Origin: Nematostella vectensis
Lineage: Eukaryota > Cnidaria > Anthozoa > Actiniaria > Edwardsiidae
Assembly: GCF_932526225.1 (NCBI RefSeq)
Contig: NC_064035.1
Location: 11,457,296 to 11,521,295 of the forward strand
Direction: 5' to 3'
Length of the DNA: 64,000 bases
Positions within the stretch are counted from its first letter, which is position 1; every line of letters begins with the position of its first letter. The position numbers and the translations under genes were made by a program. Below are positions 42,801-54,574 of the stretch, one piece after another. The notes beneath the pieces are model-generated. The model was not told where the DNA came from. It ran no database searches and saw nothing but the letters and a program-made list of their open reading frames with translations.

Positions 42801-44050
42801 ACAGATGAACCTAGAGCAGAAACGAAAACTTTTGCTAAAACAGTAGCAAGCCTGAATATAAAATGCGATTCATTTTTTTTTTTTATTTCTGTCAAAAGAA
42901 AATTTCTCGCAGTATTTGGCCCCAACTGAACAGCGAATTGGAAGTGTGGTTTTCAACGCTGAATGGGAAACTGAATAACGATGACTCATAACGTATGTTG
43001 CGGAAAGATAGGTTTGAATCTAGCATGGAGAAGAGTGATTGAGGTAAATACAAATGTATTACTGGGGTGGATATATGGGGGTCACATTTTTGGGCTGTTA
43101 TTAAAGGGGGGTCGTTTTTTTTGGGCATCGAATTTAACTCATGTTTTAATATAATACTGAGCAAGGGAGTCATTGTTGAAATGAAAATGTTATTCAGTTC
43201 ACAATGTTTCCTACTATTGTATATCTAGTTCCATACTGTTCAGGTACCAATCTTGTCTTAATATAAATACATTTTGAGAAACCCTCTCATGGTTGACAGA
43301 CAAAGCTGCCCGTTCAAATCAGTTGAACAAAACGAATACTTTAAAATGTTGCAAAACCTAGACTCATTGCCTTTGTTAAAATTGTCGACGAGGTAGTCGT
43401 TTTCTAGCGACACCAGTATTTGTTGTTTATCTCTTTGCCACTCTTAAACAACAGGCGAACCAGGATTAGAATCAGTCCCTCGTGACCCTTCGGGAAAATA
43501 AAATATAATTTGAAGTTGTGTCTTGAGTGTTTTCTCAATAAAGCTAGTTACATTACTATATTAGCCTCGTGTGTTGTAATTAAGGGGAATTCCAAAAAAA
43601 TTTTTGGGCGTCCGGTCTAGGGGGGGGTCACGATTTTACCGCTCCCTTATCGGCAGAAAGCTTTCGTTCGTTCTGTTCGCTGTAGGGATTGTCCAAATAA
43701 TTCGTACAACTGAATTTGCCTGTTCAGTCCCTATTTTATTTGTTGAAAAACAAAGAGAAAAATCGTGATTTTGACTTGCCACAGAAAGAAGAAGAGAAAA
43801 CATCCTATAGAGCATGAATCACCATAAGAATACGAGTGAGAACTTTAAAGTGTTAATTATAAAGTCTGTACGATTTTTATTACTCCAGTTAAAATTCTCG
43901 TTCTATCTTCAATTTCTTCGTAATTTTTCACACTTTTAAGAAAAAGGAACAGCCTTGTTCTGCTTTTTCTAAGGCAATCAATAAATTTAAGATTATGTCA
44001 TCGATATGTAAAATACTGTATATCACATGGTTCCATTGCAACTAAATTGG
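39829..44050. other. intergenic, no gene recognised
   Basis: AT-rich with scattered short frames. The 5' flank of the EGF/D8C gene lies at its low end. A 122-codon plus frame at 41567-41935 lacks recognisable motifs. A possible exon at about 42591-42684 (ERAVSPLELKNC..GEPCEICLK, flanked by CAG and GT) could not be tied to any gene. Poly-G at 42410-42418 and a poly-T run near 42872 are the only simple repeats of note. Confidence 0.5.
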
Positions 44051-44334
44051 AATAGGGGACTTGCGCTAAGAGATCACGTGACCTTTCTGGGTGGCAATTC
44101 ATCAAAAATAATCAAATAAAAAAAATCAGAAATGACTGCACCCGTAACACCAGAGAAGGACGAAAAAAATAAAATCTTTAAATGTAACTAAACCCTTTCT
44201 AAAAAAATTCTGTTTTTTTTTTATAAGCGCGAATAAGTTGCCTTTTGGTGCTGTTATTTTGCCGCTAAAAGCTTAAGCGCGCGCTTAGATTGCCGCCAAA
44301 ACAGTCACGTGATCTCTTAGCGCAAGTCCCTATT
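44051..44334. mobile_element. 284-bp MITE with ~32-bp TIRs
   Basis: Left end AATAGGGGACTTGCGCTAAG then AGATCACGTGAC. The right end is its near-perfect reverse complement, GTCACGTGATCTCTTAGCGC then AAGTCCCTATT. The interior is non-coding, with a GC-rich inverted motif near AAGCGCGCGCTT. A clear target duplication is not visible. CACGTG within each TIR is an E-box. Confidence 0.85.
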
Positions 44335-44647
44335 GAGCGCCAAGCGCGAAAGCATTTTTATAGCTACTGCGCATGTGCGAGTCATCATTTAGAAAAATTG
44401 TGTAAGAGTGACCACAATCAGTACCCGCTTTTGCGAGGTTTGCTCGATATACCTCGGGCTTATGAAGCGCTAGTTTAAAATATCTAGGCTAATTAATATT
44501 TGATTCATGTTTGGTTGTGGCAGCGCGGACCATTCGAGAAAGACAAGTGCTGTATTTTTGTTTTGTGACAGAAAAATGTTGCTAAAATTCGACAGGACTT
44601 TCCCAAGTGCAAGAATTGTTCAATACAAAGCAGTGATAAAACAATTT

Positions 44648-44826
44648 TTGTGAACTTTAAAAGCACACTAGCATACACACATTGGCACCAGTCGGGCCAA
44701 GACGGGACGCTAGCGCAGTCTATTACCCGTGCAGTTCGGCAACCATGGACAGCTGTTTCGTCCTTATTAGGACTCGTCAGCATGGCATAGCCGGTTTGCC
44801 TCAGTTAAACTTCATTGGCAATAAAC
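44648..44826 (+). repeat. SINE-like dispersed repeat, copy 2
   Basis: This is the partner of 640-860: GAACTTTAAAAGCACACTAG, then the GTCCTTATTAGGAC stem-loop, ending TTAAACTTCATTGGCAA. Substitutions are few and spread evenly, so both copies are moderately young. Flanks differ completely. Confidence 0.7.
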
Positions 44827-44886
44827 TGTTTATCCACAGTTTTTATAGTGCGTTAATACTAAAAAAAATAACCTTTTGGGGGTTGA

Positions 44887-45058
44887 TCTAGGCCGAGCGC
44901 CCTTCCACCCTATTTTCAGATAATTGTCCTAAAAAAAATAACAAGATATAACGAAATCTACGGAAGAACAATGAGTCCGGTCCCTCTTTCTTGAAACTCT
45001 TGCTTCGCACCCCTTCCCCCACCCCTCCCTTTGTGGAAATTCTGGATCAGCCCCTGGC
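44887..45058. repeat. dispersed repeat, partner of 17586-17746
   Basis: Diverged copy carrying CACCCTATTTTCAGA, CTTTCTTGAAACTCTTGCTT and TTCTGGATCAGCCCCTGG. At 45170-45222 it is followed by CGGGCTCATAGAAACGAGCT, which matches the reverse complement of 18385-18425 and loosely resembles 5577-5605. Confidence 0.55.
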
Positions 45059-45222
45059 CGCAAAATGCCTTGTGCAAAAATGTTTGAATCCGAACTGTTT
45101 TTTATAAGGCACTGCGAGAGAGACTGGGTAAACTACCGGTGAAATAGGTACCACCACTGGGTACTTGTGCGGGCTCATGCTTGCGGCGGGCTCATAGAAA
45201 CGAGCTGGAAATCGAGCCTAAA

Positions 45223-47969
45223 TAAAACAACAATTATCACCTAAAATACGAAAACTACAAATTTTATGCGAGCCACAACTTTTGAATTCAACCTAATAAA
45301 CGCTAGCAAACCTTATCTTTTACACATAGCAACATTTATGAATCTTTAATTAGATCAAAATTCTAAGCATTACAAATATGGCCGCTATTATATACAAATG
45401 TGAGCAGGTTTTTTATTACAAATATGGCCTCAACAGACATGCGTATATAAAGGGTTCAAATAGGTTACACGGACTTGACGAGGCTAAGGAAATGTTACAG
45501 CACAAGAGGAAACATAATGTATGAAATCTGTGAAAGTACTTAGAAAAAAGGTCTGATGGAAATAAACATAGGTCTCCTGGAGGTATGCAAAGACCAATCA
45601 GACCAGTCTCTTTTTCTTTTATAAGAACATTTTTATAAGAACGTCCATTCGGAGATCTCACCAATTATGAAGAAAATGCTAAGAACATTACCGATGCTCA
45701 GGTATCAGAATTTTTTTTTTTTAAGTCGTGATGCGTTAAAAATGCAGAATCGAATTGTGCTCATAATAACACTAGATCATTTGTGTAATTCTCTTCCTGA
45801 GTATTCTATTTTCATATACACTAAAACTTAATAACATCGTTGAGAACATATTCAGTCTTGAAATGTTCCAAAAATAAGAACGTCCCAGCCTCAACTGAAA
45901 ATTAGACGTTCTTATATAAAAAAGGTGTATATCTTATAGTTTCGTAGTTGATTGCGTAACCCGGATGTATAACTCAAATTCTTGAACATCGTGAAATTTC
46001 GTGGCCCTGTCTCCAATGATAATAGTCGAAGGTCATCTCTTTTTAAAGTTTTAGAGTTTTAAAAAACTCGGCCTTAATTTCTACTTATCTTAGAGGTTCT
46101 GTTGAAAGTTTGCTAACCGTATTTCCATTCAAAGAGAGTTTACTAAACAATTGAGCAATTCACAGGAAATCAAAACTGTCTGTATACAGGATTGTAAAGG
46201 GGGATATGAATCACGTTTCACGGACCGGGCAAAATGACTTTTCATGTTTTACGGATCGAAAAATGGCCTTTTAAAGCGTGAAATCACGTTTCACGGACGT
46301 CGAAATGGACGATTTCACGTTTCTCGTAGGGTGGAAAATGGCCAAATCTCGTTTCACGAAAATACCCTGTGTATAAGCCTCAATTACTATAGAAATATCA
46401 AGCAAGGGGAACACATACCTTTTAGATTCAATCCAGTTTTTATCTCAATGCACAACAGGACGAATCTCTGCACAGAAATTCGCCCGCGACATAACTACGT
46501 TCCCAACCAACATGATTACATTTTATTGCGATATCGTTCTCCCTTAAACAAATGATGTTGCTTTGATTTTGGATTTGTTTACTTTGAATTAGTCAACCTA
46601 AAATGATGCTCTCGAAAAATAACCAATAATAAGTTACCATTTCGATCACCAGTATCCTGTCTTTTTGATCGTCTTGTTTGATGTTTGATGACGAATAGTC
46701 AACGATAAGCCACGTGCAAACAGCAAATCAACACAAGGTTAAAATGGAATGCCTTTGTGAAAACAAGTAGTTTTGCATGCTAACGTTTGGATCATTAGTC
46801 CTCTGTCGGGGCAAAACCAAGGAGCGGCGGACCGGGAGGGGCGTGCGTTGGCGCTTGCCCCCCCCCCCCTCCCCCAAAGTGAGGGTGCACTTTTCAGAGT
46901 GGGAGCTTCTTTTCTTTCACAGGAACGCGCGCGGTTCATGATTAAAGACGATATTCTACAACCGTATATGGCCTACAGTCTATTACAGTCTACTGAGTTT
47001 ACCTGTGAGCATGTGAGTTCGGCCTTTAAAGGATCTGATGAAACTATTAGAATTTCCTTTTTCTTGGTCAAAAACAATCTAACAAATAAAAAAGAGCCAT
47101 ATGAACATCGTATTCAGGTATCATACCGGCAAGAGTCAGTTAGAAATCCAGCCAATCACAGCGCGCGTTCAGTCATAATAATGAATGCCGCATACAATAC
47201 ATTTTACTAAGAAACCATTATGTTGTATCTCGCGTTGAATTATGGATACGTGTTAAATGCTAAAATCACGAATGTCAATTGTCGTTGAATTGTCTTTTCT
47301 ACTTTATTTATTCATTTATTTGATACACACAAGGCTTGAGGCTAACAGAAACATGAATTTGTGTGCAAGTATAAAAGGTTGTTTTGTAAATATTCCACAC
47401 AGGCGCTCCATGATTAGGGCTAAAACTAGGTTAACAATAGAGAAAAATTTTATCTTGCATGAGATATAACAACCATTGATTGGTTAGAAACAAGTCAAGT
47501 GACTTTTTAAGTGACAAATTAAAGCCTAAATAATCACAAAAATGGCTGAGCGCGACACGCCAGAGAGCTGACGAAATATAAAATATTTTCATAGGAATTA
47601 GTCCTTCCTGTAAAGAAACCCTCTTGCTGACTGCGCTAAATACGATTCGTATTGTTGATGATAATTTACCGCCAACAACCGGAGCACTCGCGAGTTTGAC
47701 ACTCGTGCACAAGTCACATTATTTCCTCTATTTTCAGATAACAGCAGGTGTTGCACTGTGCATGGCTCTCCCTTTGTATCATCATTATCCCACATAAAGC
47801 TCCTCTTCGGCATTAGGGAAATCTGTAGAAAGAAATGTAATTTAGGCAGGGTAAGCCTTTAATTACAAGACAGCATGGTTCAGAAATCACAAGGATTCAA
47901 TCTATATCAATTTAGAAATAACGGGGTAATTGGGAGGTGCATAAGTTAGGATGGGCATTCGGGTGCGCT
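45223..47969. other. intergenic; short degenerate repeats, one uncertain exon
   Basis: At 46210-46370 the motif (G/C)ACGTTTCACGGA recurs about five times in degenerate form and creates the plus frame at 46244-46555. A C-rich/G-rich tract lies at 46858-46873. On the minus strand, 47825-47598 follows an acceptor (TTTCTACAG) and stays open for 74 codons (PKRSFMWDNDDTKGEPC.., stop), so it could be a terminal exon of an unknown gene. I found no partner exon. Confidence 0.4.
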
Positions 47970-48960
47970 TGTGCAGGATGTTGTATAATTGAACAGGTGG
48001 GATTAACTGTACAGCGTGTTCTAGTTGCACAGGGTAAACTAGTTGTACAGGGTGTACTAATTGTGCACCGTGAGCTTGTTGTACAGGGTAGGGTGTACGG
48101 TAGTTGTTGTGGATGTTCTATAGTTGTACAGGGTATTTTATAGTTTTAGAGGGTGTACAGTAGTTGTGCAGGGTGTACTATAGTTGTACAGGGTGTACTA
48201 TAGTTGTACTATTCTATAGTTTAAGAGGGTGTAAGGTAGTTGTGCAGGTGCAGGGTGTATTATAGTTCTATAGGGTATTCTATAGGTTTAGAGGGTGTAC
48301 AGTAGTTGTGCAGAGTGTACAGTAGTTGTGCAGGGTGTACTATAGTTGTGCAGGGTATTCTATAGTTTTAGAGGGTGTACAGTAGTTGTGCAGAGTGTAC
48401 AGTAGTTGTGCTGGGTGTATTATAGTTGTATAGGGTATTCTATAGTTTTAGAGGGTGTACGGTTGTTGTGCAGGGTGTACAGTAGTTGTGCAGAGTGTAC
48501 AGTAGTTGTGCTGGGTGTATTATAGTTGTATAGGGTATTCTATAGTTTTAGAGGGTGTACGGTTGTTGTGCAGGGTGTACGGTAGTTGTGCAAAGTGTAC
48601 AGTAGTTGTGCAGGGTGTACTATAGTTGTATAGGGTATTCTATAGTTTTAGAGGGTGTACAGTAGTTGTGCAGAGTGTACAGTAGTTGTGCTAGGTGTAT
48701 TATAGTTGTATAGGGTATTCTTTAGGTTTAGAGGGTGTACAGTAGTTGTGCAGAGTGTACAGTAGTTGTGCTGGGTGTATTATAGCTGTATAGTGTATTC
48801 TATAGTTTTAGAGGGTTTACAGTAGTTGTGCAGGGTGTACTATAGTTGTGCAGGGTGTACTATAGTTGTGCAGGGTGTACTATAGTTGTGCAGGGTGTAC
48901 GGTAGTTGTGCAGGGTGTACTATGGTTGTGCAGGGTGTACTATAGTTGTGCAGGGTGCAA
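47970..48960. repeat. 18-20 bp minisatellite with higher-order pattern
   Basis: About 50 degenerate copies of TAGTTGTGCAGGGTGTAC and close variants (TTGTATAGGGTATTC, TTTTAGAGGGTGTAC). The variants recur in fixed order, giving a larger unit of several subunits through 48240-48830. The last few copies (48830-48955) are a homogeneous 19-bp type. Confidence 0.92.
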
Positions 48961-51900
48961 GCAGGTGAGGTAGTGGCTTTGGCTTACTACGGTTTACAAT
49001 ATTCTACAAACTCTTCTCGACGACTCCACCTCTCAGCGAGGCGCTAACAATTCAAAAACACCAGGATGTAAGTCCGTTAGTTAGAATTACGATAGCCAGA
49101 AAGCGGTTTAAAAGGTTTTAGCAGTGTTGGAAATTGTTGATAAAACAGTTAAAGTTAAATCTTTAGAAGCAAAATGAAAGTGGCATTCCTGTCCAGACAT
49201 CTACTGTTTTGTTGTCATTTTCAAGAATATAATATTTTATTGTCAAGGTCAAATTCAAACAGCATTTTCCTAATAATCGCTTATAGTATCTAAAAGTTAT
49301 GATTAATGATACTCTCGTTTAACTGAGGTTCTCAAAAGGGGTACCTGAATTACAGTTAACGGTTTTAAAATAGGCGTTTTAACGTTTACGGTTGAAGATA
49401 ATAGCCGTTTTTACGCTTAATGTGTTTTTGGCATTTTACGGTTAAGGGTTTACCCCACTGAGACCCTCTGATCTTGTGGTCATATCGAATTATCTTTGAA
49501 CAATTTTCTTTCTTCGTCTCGCCAGTTCTTCTTTTATAATATGTTATATATATTTATAATATATACAAAAACAAAAAGCATTTATGGATAGCTTATATTC
49601 TAAACTGTAATTGGTCATAGCAATCTTAGACTTAAAACTATGTCAGATTTTGCGCCATAATTTCTATGTAGATAAATCTTGGAATAAAAAAACGTTCATT
49701 TTTTTTCTTTTACAGAAAATAGTTGTTACAAATTGCAATATGGACTTTCCCGATGGACGTTTTAACAAAGCAAACACACACAAAATTAGCGCTATGTAAG
49801 GCAATTCACTTATTCATAAAGAAAATGTACAGGAAGATCAGCCCAGAGAGACAATGGCGATGTTTAAAGCGTGGGGAAGTTACAACCATACCAACATCCT
49901 TTCGGTAAAATCATGCATATTGTATTATAGATTTGGCGTAGGGTCATTACCTCGGTCATACGGACCAACCACTGCGTCCAATTTTCTTCATATCCGGCAT
50001 TCTTCATATTCACCAAGACTATGAATAATGCACAGCACAGACATTTGAGCCCAGATATAGCTGCCTAGGTTTGGAGAAGCGTAGAGTATCCTGTCTTGAA
50101 TTTCGTCTTACATCGTCGTAAGGTGGGCTGAAAAAGCGTTATGTAAATGGCTTGTCATTTTTTAACAAAGGGACCAAGCGTAATAACGAGCGTTTCGTCC
50201 CTGGCAGGTAGACGGGGATAACCATATTACAAACATAAAAACCTATTGTCTTAAGCGTTAGGCTTTGTATCTTTGGTGCCACTTGAAGCCGTTTTCATTT
50301 TCTTTCCCTTAGGGCATTGATTCTATATTCTGTTTTTTTCCGTCTTTTCTTATTGTTATTTTAATTTGTTTAATATTTTGTAACAAAATAACTTGTGCTT
50401 GGTGTTTCTTATTCGCATAAATGGATGGATACTTGAATCACTTCGAATATTTGAATGCTAATGTAAAGCAATTATTCTTTATTTTATTATTATTTTTTTC
50501 GTGTCTTGAAATAACGGCATAGCGTTTTGGCGTATTACTTAAGTTGAGCCAGTCTGGGATGAACACAAATTTTGTCTTTAATAACGGCAGATTTTTGACA
50601 TAATTCCCTTAATCTGTTGTCCTATTTTATATATTGTTTTTTTCTTGATTGTTTTGTTTTTCTTAATTAGCAATTTATCGTAGCTTTTAGCTTTAATTTG
50701 ATTGCAGTCTTTAGAAGAAGAACATGCTAAATCTATGCAACGTTTTAGATATAAGCTCTCATCTTCCTGAATGCGGTTGTGTTGTACTTTAATTCTAAAA
50801 AAGATATGATTTCGCATAATTGAGATTTCCTGCTCTCCTAGGGAAAGGCGTAAAATTAGCAGAAAATCACCCCCACATTCCAAACAAACTACAGCAGAAT
50901 CCATGGTGATGAAAAGTCTTTTTCCGAGACCAACATAATACCATGTCAAACGCAATGGTTTAAAACCAATAGCATCTTCAAACATGAAGCGGCAAAATCA
51001 GCTAATTTTCTCTATAAATTAGAATATTACATATATGCATCTCTTTCCTACCATATTTTGAACTTCCCATGAATAAAGATATGTACCGGGTAATGAAACC
51101 ACTGCGCACCGACTTTGCGCATGGAGTTTTCTGTGTTAGAATACTGTAATGCAGGAACCGAACATATAACACATTCTGTGTATGAGTGTCGAAACTCATT
51201 TCACCTGCAATGTGGCACTATCAGCATATCAGGCCACCATCAAGGTAACTATCAAGCGATGGCGATGCGATGGCAGTTTTCGTCTCTGGTAAACCCAACA
51301 TGCTAGGCCGGCCTGGCATTTTGCCATTTAACTAAAATTACATGTAGAAGCCCGCGTGAATAATAGAGAGTATGGGTGATTCGTTTTGATTACCAATTCA
51401 TGTGTAAACCACTGCATAAGGGTTTCGATCGGTTCGGTCGGTGGTTTTTTATTTCGCATAAAACAAAAAAAAACTAATATTTCTATCAGAAAGAAAAAGC
51501 ATGCCGCCCGTTACAAGAAACTCTAACGGTTCTTTTAATACATATTGTTAACGCGGATTTTCACAAAAGAAATAATTTGTGAACATTTGGGCACAGCGTG
51601 TCAAATAAAGCAAAATCACACGGCTAAACGCATCGTAATAAATGCAGGCGTGAATTATTAATTATCGATTCTTTCTCGGGTAAGACTAACACTATAAACA
51701 CTCACAACAAAATATTTTGTCTTATAATTATTACGTTCTTTTGCGGTCATACAAAATAGCCGCGCCTGTCCAGATTTCTCCAGTAAAGTGGCTAACCTGT
51801 ACGTGAAATCTTGTTATCTTGTATCCCTATTTAGTAGCTATCGTTTCGAATAGCTTATCACGGCATGATGAATATGCGCGCGTTACTCAATAATGTGTAA

Positions 51901-54574
51901 ATTGTCTCGAGCACTCAAACTCAAATTATTTGTATTGGCAAGATCTTATTGGTTAATTCCTGTCTTGAAAGTCATAAGGCGTATATTTTAGGTATCTCTT
52001 TCATTTACTATTCAGATTGTTCAATAACAGAAAAAATGTTTCTTTGCTAATTAATAAGCATCGTGTCAAGGTTTGTCTTTTTTGTGTCTATCGCTTTCGT
52101 TCTGTCATAAGAACATCCTACAATTCTGTGCTTTTATAGCACTATTCGTTGCGCTTTCATGTTCTCCTTTTTATTCTAATGCTATCGACAGAACTAATAA
52201 ATTCCGAAATAAAGTATTGATAACGCCTCTTTCACTTGTAATTGGCAGCGAATTTTCACGCTTCGTTCGACAATAACAAGTCATATCGACGCGGACTACC
52301 GTGATCACCTTGACAGTTTTGGGAAGTGAGGCAATAAAGAGAAACGTAGTATCTGATTGGCATGATCCATTCACTAGCCATAAATGCTTGAGTACAAATC
52401 AGATTACGACGGAGTGCTCCTGAGTTATAAGGCTCGAGTCAAAGACTGTGGCTCTCGCTCTTGTCTTTGTGGTCACGGTAGCTCGCGTCCAACTTAAGGT
52501 AGGTGAACGGGTCTGATGGGTAGAAGAAGTTATCTATCCTTATATTAAAAGCAGTAAATGGACAGTTGACTCATCAATGCTAAGCCTTATAACATTCCAA
52601 TTTTAAAGTCTTTATTGTATCTTTAAAATGCAATTTCAAAGTCTAAAAGATGAGGCTTGTTTCCCGACCACCCCCGACGTACTTTAATGTTAATGCCCCC
52701 CCCCCTCCCCCCATTTCCAGCGTAAGTCAGAGAGAGAGTTGAACTGATTCAGTTTATCCCATTGCTCACGGCCACAAAAGATATGCCTCCCGTATTTGCG
52801 AAACGACTAAATATGCTCCTCAATATGTATTTGGTGTATCTAAAAAATTAACCGCCTAAATAAAAAAAAAAGGATATGGGAAGAAAATGTTCAATTATTG
52901 TTGTTGTCTTCAGTGAATTGCCCGTCCACCAAAAAGGCTATCTTTCATTGCTCTCAGAGTGGCTTGTTTGGTATGAAGACAGTTAGACTATTTCTTTCAA
53001 ATTACCTCATTTTTTTTCCTTTTGTTCACATTCTCATTAAATTCCATTCTCGATTATCGGCTAGAGCTTGGATTCCCTCACGTACGTATTTATTTCAACA
53101 CCCCGTAACGTACGGGGAAAGGACAAAATCTGTATTTTTCGATCATGATCACATCGGTTTTAAAGAAACAAAGAGTATTGTGCATTTTGTTGAAAAGAAT
53201 CGCATCTTCAAAACCGCAATCCTTATTTTGTTAACGATCTTAACCAATTGGGTTTATAAATGATTTATAACTCTTTAGTAGCTATTTAGACACCAAGCGA
53301 TCGGCACGAAAAAGGTATTATGCTCTATACAGTTCACTGAACACGTATCTAAAACTAACTAGGGCACACATCACATTCATTCTTATTTTGTTGATTTTTG
53401 TAGCCCAATAGTCTTTTCAGTTCCCAACAGTTTCATATCAAGTTTTGGAAAAAAATATTTTTCTCGTTATTATCTTTAACTGATTTTGAAATATCATTGT
53501 TATTTACGTGCATTTTGCTTGAAATGGCTATATTCGATTATTTCTTTCACGACCCTTCCTTATCATGTGAGATTTTTTTTAATCTCGATACATTCATCAT
53601 GATTATGAGAAATGTAAGAATGTATCGTTGCTTATCAATTTTGTTTCTCGATTTTTTTAATTTTGCCCAACTTGCATTATATTTCTGAAAGATTTTTGGC
53701 AAAATTTGATTGAGCCTCTATCATTTTTAAACAGCGACGGCGCCTGGTGGGCGAAAAGGCGATATGCAAAAGTGAAAATGCGTATTTTCACGTTATATTT
53801 TAGGGTTCGTGTGAACACTAAGAGCCATTAACTATCTACTTATTGAGGTCTCTGGTTCAACCGGTGTATTCCAAACAATAAGGCAGAGATTTTACTTCTC
53901 ATCACTATTTCCTGTCTGGATGTCTCTATAAGAAGCCAAACGAAAGTGTTTTGTTTTGGATCCTCAAGGGAAGGCAATAGCCGCTACAGCTAAGTTAAAC
54001 TCTATATTCTCTTTAAATAATTTGAATTTATGATTTTTGGTATTGAAAATGTTGAATCATTGGTGTGTCAACTTAGATTGCTATGATATTTGGTGTTTAA
54101 TGGCTTCATATTTATCATTCTGTAAAGCATAGTGGACAAATTTAGTAACTGGTAGTTAGGATAAGTGTGGTTACAGTTTCACCTACCACATTACTTATTG
54201 AACACTTGAAGCAGATCTCTCCAAGTCAGCATAGCACATGGACTAGTTTGTCTTTCGAGTTGGAAATGTAGCAAATGTTCCCCTACCGCATCTCCGTGTC
54301 TGATTCGCTCTAACCACCGGTAACTCCCCGGGAAGTTTTGATTTTTTTATACCACCTGCTATAAATCTTGAGGTGTTGGAGATTCTTTATTGTTTTCTGT
54401 TGACATAACGATCTTTTATGTAACTCTATTGACGATTGGTTCGAGGCACATTTGGAGATATTTTATTCTTAATTTCCCTCCACAGGTCGCATTCAGGATT
54501 TGTTCTCCAACGCTGATCTCTGTGCGGGAAGAAACGTAAAGCAATAACGCCAGCATGTTGTTAAGGAGAGGAAA
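48961..54574. other. intergenic upstream of the glutamate receptor
   Basis: No gene recognised. A degenerate motif (TTTAACGTTTACGGTT-like) recurs at 49355-49450. A C-rich tract sits at 52697-52711. A 135-codon minus frame (50985-50578) and a 121-codon plus frame (52898-53263) lack domains and are within chance for this composition. The promoter and 5' UTR of the receptor should lie in the last kilobase. Confidence 0.5.

Noticed and set aside
46773..47210. 145-codon plus-strand frame across a C-rich tract
   Set aside because: The start is in low-complexity sequence, and neither composition nor motifs support coding.
50578..50985. 135-codon minus-strand frame, lysine-rich C terminus
   Set aside because: No recognisable domain. 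In DNA this AT-rich, about one frame of this length is expected by chance in 64 kb.
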